The position numbers and the translations under genes were made by a program. DNA of 64,000 bases from Dillenia suffruticosa (taxonomy: Eukaryota; Streptophyta; Magnoliopsida; Dilleniales; Dilleniaceae). Positions 58,869-64,000 of the stretch are shown in pieces (position 1 is the first letter of the stretch; each line of letters opens with the position of its first letter). The notes under the pieces were generated by a model. It saw only the letters and a program-made list of their open reading frames with translations, was not told the DNA's origin and made no database searches. The DNA lies in the NCBI GenBank assembly GCA_033439265.1, contig JAVTVX010000031.1, positions 11,889,501-11,953,500 on the forward strand, in the 5' to 3' direction.

Positions 58869-59600
58869 GCACACGCCCAGCAGCCGAAGGGCCACTAGTT
58901 CTTCTAAGGAATAACTACTTTTCGAAATAAATTCCATTTATTTTTCTAAGTCATTGAAGTGTTGTAAATAAGGTAATTAACTATCATAGTAGTTATTTAG
59001 TAGTTAATGCATTACATGAGTCTTTTTGAGTGAAAGGGCATATATAACGAGAACCCCTGTCTTCTCTGCCCAGGGTAATCCTCCCCTCTTGTAATCATCG
59101 AATTTCATCAATCAAATTTCAAAAACTCTTCTTCTCTAATGTGAGTGTAGAATTTAGGGCCTAAGGGTGCAATCGACCCCCCTTAAGTTATATCACCTTC
59201 ACGTGATAGGCTCTTGTGCTTGAAGATCTCATCAAGGCAAGTTTCAATCTTTCTCCATCCTTCTCCATTCTCATTTCTACTTCATCTTCCTTTTCGTGTG
59301 AGCCAACCGTTGTGCATTGGGCATCTTGGTACCATGCATAAGGAGTACTTCACCCTCCACAATAGCCTCCCCAACCAAACTCACACAACCATGCCAAGAT
59401 CAAGGCATTTTGGCCATCCTAGTGCCAAGGCCAAGGATCACAGCCACCTCTTATTATGTATCCTTGAGAGAGCATCAAGTGTTGTGTGCCTAACACTAAG
59501 GGAATTCTCACACCCCTCGCATGGCCGAGCACCCGTGATTGCCTGCATGACTCTATCCCGTAGGTAGCGCAGGGACCGCAAATGCCCATGCCCTATGCGA
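58869..59600 (+). other. LTR-like or promoter region
   Basis: A TATATAA box at 59041 is followed about 30 bases later by a pyrimidine-rich start region and by TGTAATCATCGAATTTCATC, an arrangement typical of an LTR U3-R junction or a plant promoter with 5' leader. The open frame at 59214-59567 (117 codons, moderately GC-rich) is not recognised. No second copy of this region is in the window, so an LTR identity is unproven. Confidence 0.35.
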
Positions 59601-59908
59601 CTTGCCTAGGTAGTAGGTAGGACTTGAGTTTTGTACTGCTTGAATTCGCGCTTGAGTTTTGCACAAATAAATTCTACATATATATTCCACATGCATCATA
59701 CAAATTTGCAAAACAAAGAAGAGAGAATTGAGTTTTGTGAAAAAATAAATAAATTCCACATATATATAGTGCATCACACACAAAGAAAAGAGAATTAAGT
59801 AAAGTACAAGCACAATGGGAGAAATTTAAAAAAAATGAAAAAAAAAAAGAAGAGAAAAGTAAAATTGGAATGGAAATGAAGGATAAGTGAATTAAAAAGC
59901 ACAAGCAG
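59601..59908 (-). other. AT-rich sequence with a short duplication
   Basis: Two copies of a roughly 75-base block (about 59660 and 59742) share AAATAAATTCYACATATATAT and AAAGARGAGAATT segments. On the minus strand it follows the Athila-like LTR and may be its leader. Confidence 0.4.
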
Positions 59909-61340
59909 AAGCGGAATTAGGATTTCGAGAAAGTATACGCTAGTCAAGTATTGTGTGTAGTATGAGCAAGTATCATTCCCATGAAAACATTTTATACAAC
60001 CAACTATAAATTATCCTTCCTAAGTTGGACAAATTAAATCTCAATTATAAAGTACTAAAAATTATGAAAATATTAAAAAAAATTTAAATCAATGAATAAA
60101 AAGTCTAGGACATCAACTTCATTTGTTTCCAATCTTTCACATTGTCAAGGTCCTTTCAATTTTCTTAAGTTTACTAACTAAAAAGTCATTATTGATGATA
60201 ATAGATTTTCTTAAATTAGATTTATCCAGTGGTTATGTAATAAATCCTTAATTTGACTAACTAAAACTCAGAGGTCAAGCAATTTTGATTAAATCAAATT
60301 GCTTTTTTTTATGTGGAATATTTGTAATCTAATATTTTCTTTAAGATTCCATGCGCAGAATTAATTAATCATCCGTCAAACTCATAACCCTATGAGGACT
60401 TTATTGTATTAAATTAATCTCCTATAATTATATTGGTCATGCATGCATTAAATATCAAGTTATCAAAATGTAGAGTCCTAAAACATTTAAAACATTAAAA
60501 TCAATAATAAAATCTGATCAAATAATAATCATGCCAAAAAAATTAAGAAAAAGAAATAAATTTAAACCATACTGTTAATCAAAGAATAGAATTTATCAAA
60601 TTCTAGAAATAAAAAAAATAGTTAGATATAATGAAGAAAAACAAGAAAAGTAAAAAAAAAAAAAAAAAAAAAAAAGAAACATTACTATCTTTTAGCATAG
60701 CGAAAGAGATGGAAATCACGTGGTATGGAAGTGGTTGTTAGGGTTTTCATTTTCTTCCTCTTCTAAAGGTCATGTATAGGGCTCTTATTCATAGAGTAAA
60801 ACTCTAAGGAGTTGTGGATTCTTTGAAAACTTGGTTTCTTATCTTTGACTTGGAAACTTATATTGTAATGATAAAATTTATATTTTTATTTTTTTAAAAT
60901 TTGAAAATTTCATCCTTATCCTTGATTTTAAAGATTTCTGGAGTTATCAGCAATTTTATCCCAAAGATCACGTATTAAATAAATTTAATTGGTTTTCCTC
61001 TTCAACAATGACGTGACTTTCTTGAATTTTAGCAATATAGCAATTTCTTTTCAATTTTCAATTATCTTCAGACCTGAATTAGTTTCTAGACTCTTTACAA
61101 AATTTGTAAGTTTCGAAATCTAGTTTCCAACATAATAAGAATTAGCTCAATTGGATTTCGAAATAAAAAGTTATGCCCAAAATACTAATTGCTATTTATC
61201 TAGTCTCAATTTCTTTAAATAAGTCCAAAATTATCTAAATAAAAATTCACGAATTTAATTATTATAATATCATAAAAAAAAGTTTAAAATAGCCCTAAAA
61301 ATTATAAATAAATTCAAATGCTTAAAAATTATTACTATCA
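59909..61340 (-). mobile_element. Diverged Athila-like LTR
   Basis: On the minus strand it starts TGATAGTAATAATTTTTA at 61340 and runs to about 59909. Corresponding blocks in order with the LTR at 31520-32854 include TTTATTTATRA, GTATTTTGRGCATAACTTTT, ACAATAAARTCC with AGGGTTATGAG, ATTACAAATAT and ACACAATACTTG. It is much more diverged than the pair at 20385 and 31520. It abuts pol-like sequence of the gypsy element at 61341, so it seems inserted there. The left limit is approximate and no matching primer binding site was found. Confidence 0.7.
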
Positions 61341-61765
61341 AGATAGTCCTTGCCCTCAAGGTCAAAGGTAGGATAATTAAAAGTCATAATCAAAAGGTAC
61401 TCTTGTGTCGGTGTGAAGACTTGGATATGAAAGGCTTAGCCTCCTTTGCGGATGCTTCTTTGCATGCTTGCCAACTCAACAACTTTTGATTTGGCTTTGT
61501 GGTCCATTTTGAACTTGATCTACTTGCTACCATTCATGAACTATATTTCCATCTTATTGTAGTCGGAGACTACTCTTCCAAGTGTTTCAAGTCATTGCAC
61601 TCATAACACAACATTCGTTCCTATTAAAGTCAAAGAATAAAAATTGATTTTAACATCATACTCTTAAATGTTGATTGTGACACTTCGATGGATCTCAGAA
61701 CATAGGAGTTGCCACCTTTACTTCAAAAGACTCCACTTTCTCCATATGTAGTCTTAACATTCCAG
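61341..61765 (-). pseudogene. Gypsy protease-like fragment
   Basis: In shifting minus-strand frames the translation gives MEKVESFEVKVATPMF (about 61744-61690), resembling the end of the gypsy retropepsin. Nearer 61560-61430 it gives KMDHKAKSKVVELASMQRS, resembling the linker between protease and RT. It is stopped repeatedly. The RT, RNase H and integrase are absent: the sequence meets the Athila-like LTR at 61340. Confidence 0.5.
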
Positions 61766-63000
61766 CCACTTTATGATTGATATAGTTGGACCACCTCTTC
61801 ATGCTCTTTCTCTGCTGGTTCTTCTACAGGCTCCTGATCTTCTTCCCTTGGGGCCTTAATCATGAAGAGTTGGGGTGCTTGTACTTGTGCCCTAGTGTGA
61901 CATCTCATCACAATTGAAGTATAGGCTTTTGGCATGATTAGCTTCCTTCTTGGAATAGGTAAGCCTTTTGACTCCTTGGGAAGATGGGTTGTGCTTGTGG
62001 AAGTGCTCGATGCCGATCTAGACAGACTTGGTTTCGAAAATGCACTTGAGGAAGAGCTACCTCTTGTTACCTTAGAAAGTTGCAGACAAACATAGCTTCG
62101 AATGTCTTGAAGCTGGTCATCCTTGAGCTGTACCATTTCCCATGCCCTCATGAGTGATTTAGGGCATTGGAGCTTGACTTCAATAGCCAACTCACGCTTG
62201 AGCCCTCCAACAAATGATCCAACCAATGCTTGCTCGGGGCAATCAACTCTTGTGGAAATTTTCTCAAATTCTCTTTCATATTCCCTTAAGAAAGATGTTT
62301 GCCCTAGCCGGGTAAGAGCAACATTGCAATCCACATATTTGATGTCTTCAAATCACTTGGTGAACTCATTGTAAAGCTGTGACCATAAGATTCTCCTTTG
62401 GTGTGCATTACACCTTTCCTTAAGCAATTGAAATCAAAGTTTAGCTTCAATTTCAAGATAAAAGCTTGCAATGTGTACCTTCTCATACTTGTCAACCGGG
62501 TAGTAGCTAAAATAAGTTTTAGATTTTGCAATCCATGTGCTCGGATCACCATCCTTGAAGGTAGGAAACTCTAAGTGGGGTTGGACAGCCCTTTATCACC
62601 TATCCCCTCTTTGTTTGGGGGACTATAGGCGTTGTGAGCAACCTTTCATCTCCATCTTGCATAGCCCTTCACTTCACTTTTACTAGAGGCTAAATCAAAG
62701 TTCTCTTCTTCGACATCGGGGCATTCGGGTGATAGAGTTAGATCTTGTGTAACTTGTATAGGAACTTCCTCCCAGTTGGAGGCTTGCTGGCTGCTAGAGT
62801 GGTGGGGTTCTCAGCTTCCTCTTATTTCAGGTTGCCTTGTCACTTGTATGTCCTAGAGCATGGTGGTGATGGTGGCCAAGTTTTGCTCAAGTTAGATAAG
62901 ATGTTGGTCAGCCACTCACCTAGCTATCTGGTCTGCTTCAAGCTCAGTCTCAAGGGCCTCAATTCTTTCTCTTTGAGTAGGGATCTTTTCGACCATTGTG
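61766..63000 (-). pseudogene. Ty3/gypsy gag, degenerate
   Basis: Read on the minus strand, about 63000-62590 gives a Gag N-terminal segment (IPTQRERIEALETELEADQI) with stops. Positions 62560-62330 give DPSTWIAKSKTYFSYYPVDK and VHIASFYLEIEAKL, the start of the retrotransposon gag capsid domain. An open frame at 62334-61771 continues TRLGQTSFLREYEREFEKIS, ALVGSFVGGLKRELAIEVKL and MVQLKDDQLQDI. A Ser-rich linker and an acidic Glu-rich tail follow. A CCHC zinc knuckle is not visible. The type is gypsy gag of the kind found next to a separate retropepsin. Confidence 0.78.
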
Positions 63001-63033
63001 ATGGTTGAACATAGAAATGGAATAGATGTAATG

Positions 63034-63055
63034 TCTCTCAATGAAAACACTAATT
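63034..63055 (-). other. Degenerate gypsy primer binding site
   Basis: Plus-strand bases AAACACTAATT before TGTTGGGGACCC correspond to a decayed GCTCTGATACCAATT, the complement of the tRNA-Met-type primer site TTGGTATCAGAGC that follows gypsy 5' LTRs. Confidence 0.45.
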
Positions 63056-63397
63056 TGTTGGGGACCCGGGACTAGGGTCAGCTGAGAGCACCTCTTGAGC
63101 TTCAGTTGAGGGTTAGGTTGGTGGAAGGGTTGTCTTGTATGGTGGAATGCACCTTCTTTGTAACACCTATGTCACACGAAAGATGGTGGCTTGTAATGTA
63201 TTGAGATTGGTTGAAGGGACTTGAATACGGCCTGTTAGGGAAGAATCGTAAGCCTCACTACTTTGCACCAAAAGAATTACTCAAATGGTGGTGTAACTTA
63301 AAGAATCAGTAGCTTCCTTAAACACCTAAGAACTCCCTTGCTCACAAATGAAGAGAAAACTTGAATGTTGTTGCTCAAATAGATGCCTTATAAACAC
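63056..63397 (-). mobile_element. 5' LTR of the gypsy gag element, interrupted by element E3
   Basis: On the minus strand the LTR ends GGGTCCCCAACA at 63056, next to the primer binding site and gag leader. Its upstream part continues past 63397, where element E3 is inserted. There is no second LTR copy in the window. Confidence 0.5.
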
Positions 63398-64000
63398 CAC
63401 TAAAAAACGGACTTTCAGTAATGGAAAAATCTATCGCTGAAAGTCCATTTGCCTGTCGTTGAAGGGTATTAGCGACGGATTTTTTCTGTTGCTAAATCCA
63501 TTGGTTATAATGATCCTGCTAAATATCAGCGACAGATTTTTTTTCCGTTACTAATATCAACAATGGAGTAACGATGGAAAAAATTCATCGCTGATAATTA
63601 ACGATGGAAAAAAAATCCGTTGCTGAAAAAAAAATATGAAAAAAATTTGGAAAAAAATCAGTGACGGAAAAAATTCCGTCGCTGATTTTTGAGCTCTCAG
63701 GCACGTCCCCACGTACTCTGCCATGTGGCACCCACCCACACACCCGCCCATGTGCTGACTTGCTTTATTATGCATAAAATTCGTTCGGCCACGTCCGATG
63801 AGCCTCGAACCTGGGCACAAACAAAAACCATAGAACTCCACAACCACCACAGCACCTTAGATTCTCTTACCTTTTTTTTCACTTGTTATCTTCATCACAC
63901 TGTTTTTAATAATGAAATAATTTAAAATGATTTTTTATTATAAAATAATAATAATAAAATATTACAAAAAGGAAATAATAAAATGATATTTATTATAAAA
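63398..64000. mobile_element. Element E3: non-autonomous CACTA transposon, left part
   Basis: Begins CACTAAAAAACGGAC at 63398. Subterminal repeats of AGCGACGGATTTTTT and its complement fill 63420-63680, followed by a C-rich block (63690-63765), a minus-strand tRNA-like module (63800-63856) and AT-rich DNA to the window edge. The order of parts is the same as in E2. Confidence 0.8.
63795..63860 (-). other. Element E3 tRNA-like module (A box and B box)
   Basis: On the minus strand TGCTGTGGTGG (63854-63844) is A-box-like and AGGTTCGAGGC (63812-63802) is B-box-like. The spacing equals that of E2, and the flanking bases (GTGGTTGTG, GTGCC) are shared with E2. Confidence 0.55.

Noticed and set aside
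58546-58872. Minus-strand 108-codon open frame
   Set aside because: It overlaps an equally open plus-strand frame and neither has recognisable similarity; both are left unassigned.

Overview
This window is nuclear DNA of a flowering plant, probably a eudicot; the species cannot be named from the sequence. It is AT-rich and dominated by decayed retrotransposons. It also holds CACTA-type and hAT-type DNA transposons and one recognisable host gene, an intron-containing gene for a predicted chloroplast protein.

Positions 1 to about 43,600 form one nested stack of transposons. The outermost visible element is a Sirevirus-like Ty1/copia retrotransposon (copia-2, 16259 to about 43593, plus strand, 5' part outside the window). 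Its pol gene was hit by a second Sirevirus-like copia (copia-1, 3767-16258). The gag of copia-1 holds two large LTR-like insertions in opposite orientation (A, 1-3766, and B, 4141-7394). The env-like gene of copia-2 was split by an Athila-like Ty3/gypsy element with both LTRs (20385-32854). The reverse transcriptase of that element is split by another large solo LTR (C, 25319-27995). The 3' LTR of copia-2 was split by a fourth large LTR (D, 36161-42516), which carries a non-autonomous CACTA element (E, 37878-41632). Most junctions have hand-readable target-site duplications, so the order of insertion can be read directly.

Positions 43,600-50,120 hold remnants of an En/Spm (CACTA) transposase locus: a transposase-associated domain, a DUF4216-like domain and a CACTA right terminus. 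A second non-autonomous CACTA element (E2, 45738-46782) lies inside it. Positions 50,265-53,151 (minus strand) hold the host gene: four coding exons, 276 codons, with an apparent transit peptide, a hydrophobic segment and a helical TPR-like C-terminal region. A GC-rich hAT-like element (54381-54949), AT-rich spacer and a roughly 1.2 kb array of CACTA-like ATCGTCGG repeats (57258-58452) follow.

The right end (58.9-64 kb) has an LTR-like promoter region, a diverged Athila-like LTR (minus strand), a degenerate Ty3/gypsy gag-protease (minus strand) with part of its 5' LTR, and the left end of a third CACTA element (E3).

The most unusual observation is that all three non-autonomous CACTA elements carry tRNA-like A-box/B-box modules next to GC-rich blocks. 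The second is that the Sirevirus-like elements carry dense arrays of a TCGACC motif and a triplicated polypurine-tract unit. I found no evidence of a new multi-gene system; no rRNA, true tRNA gene or CRISPR array was seen.
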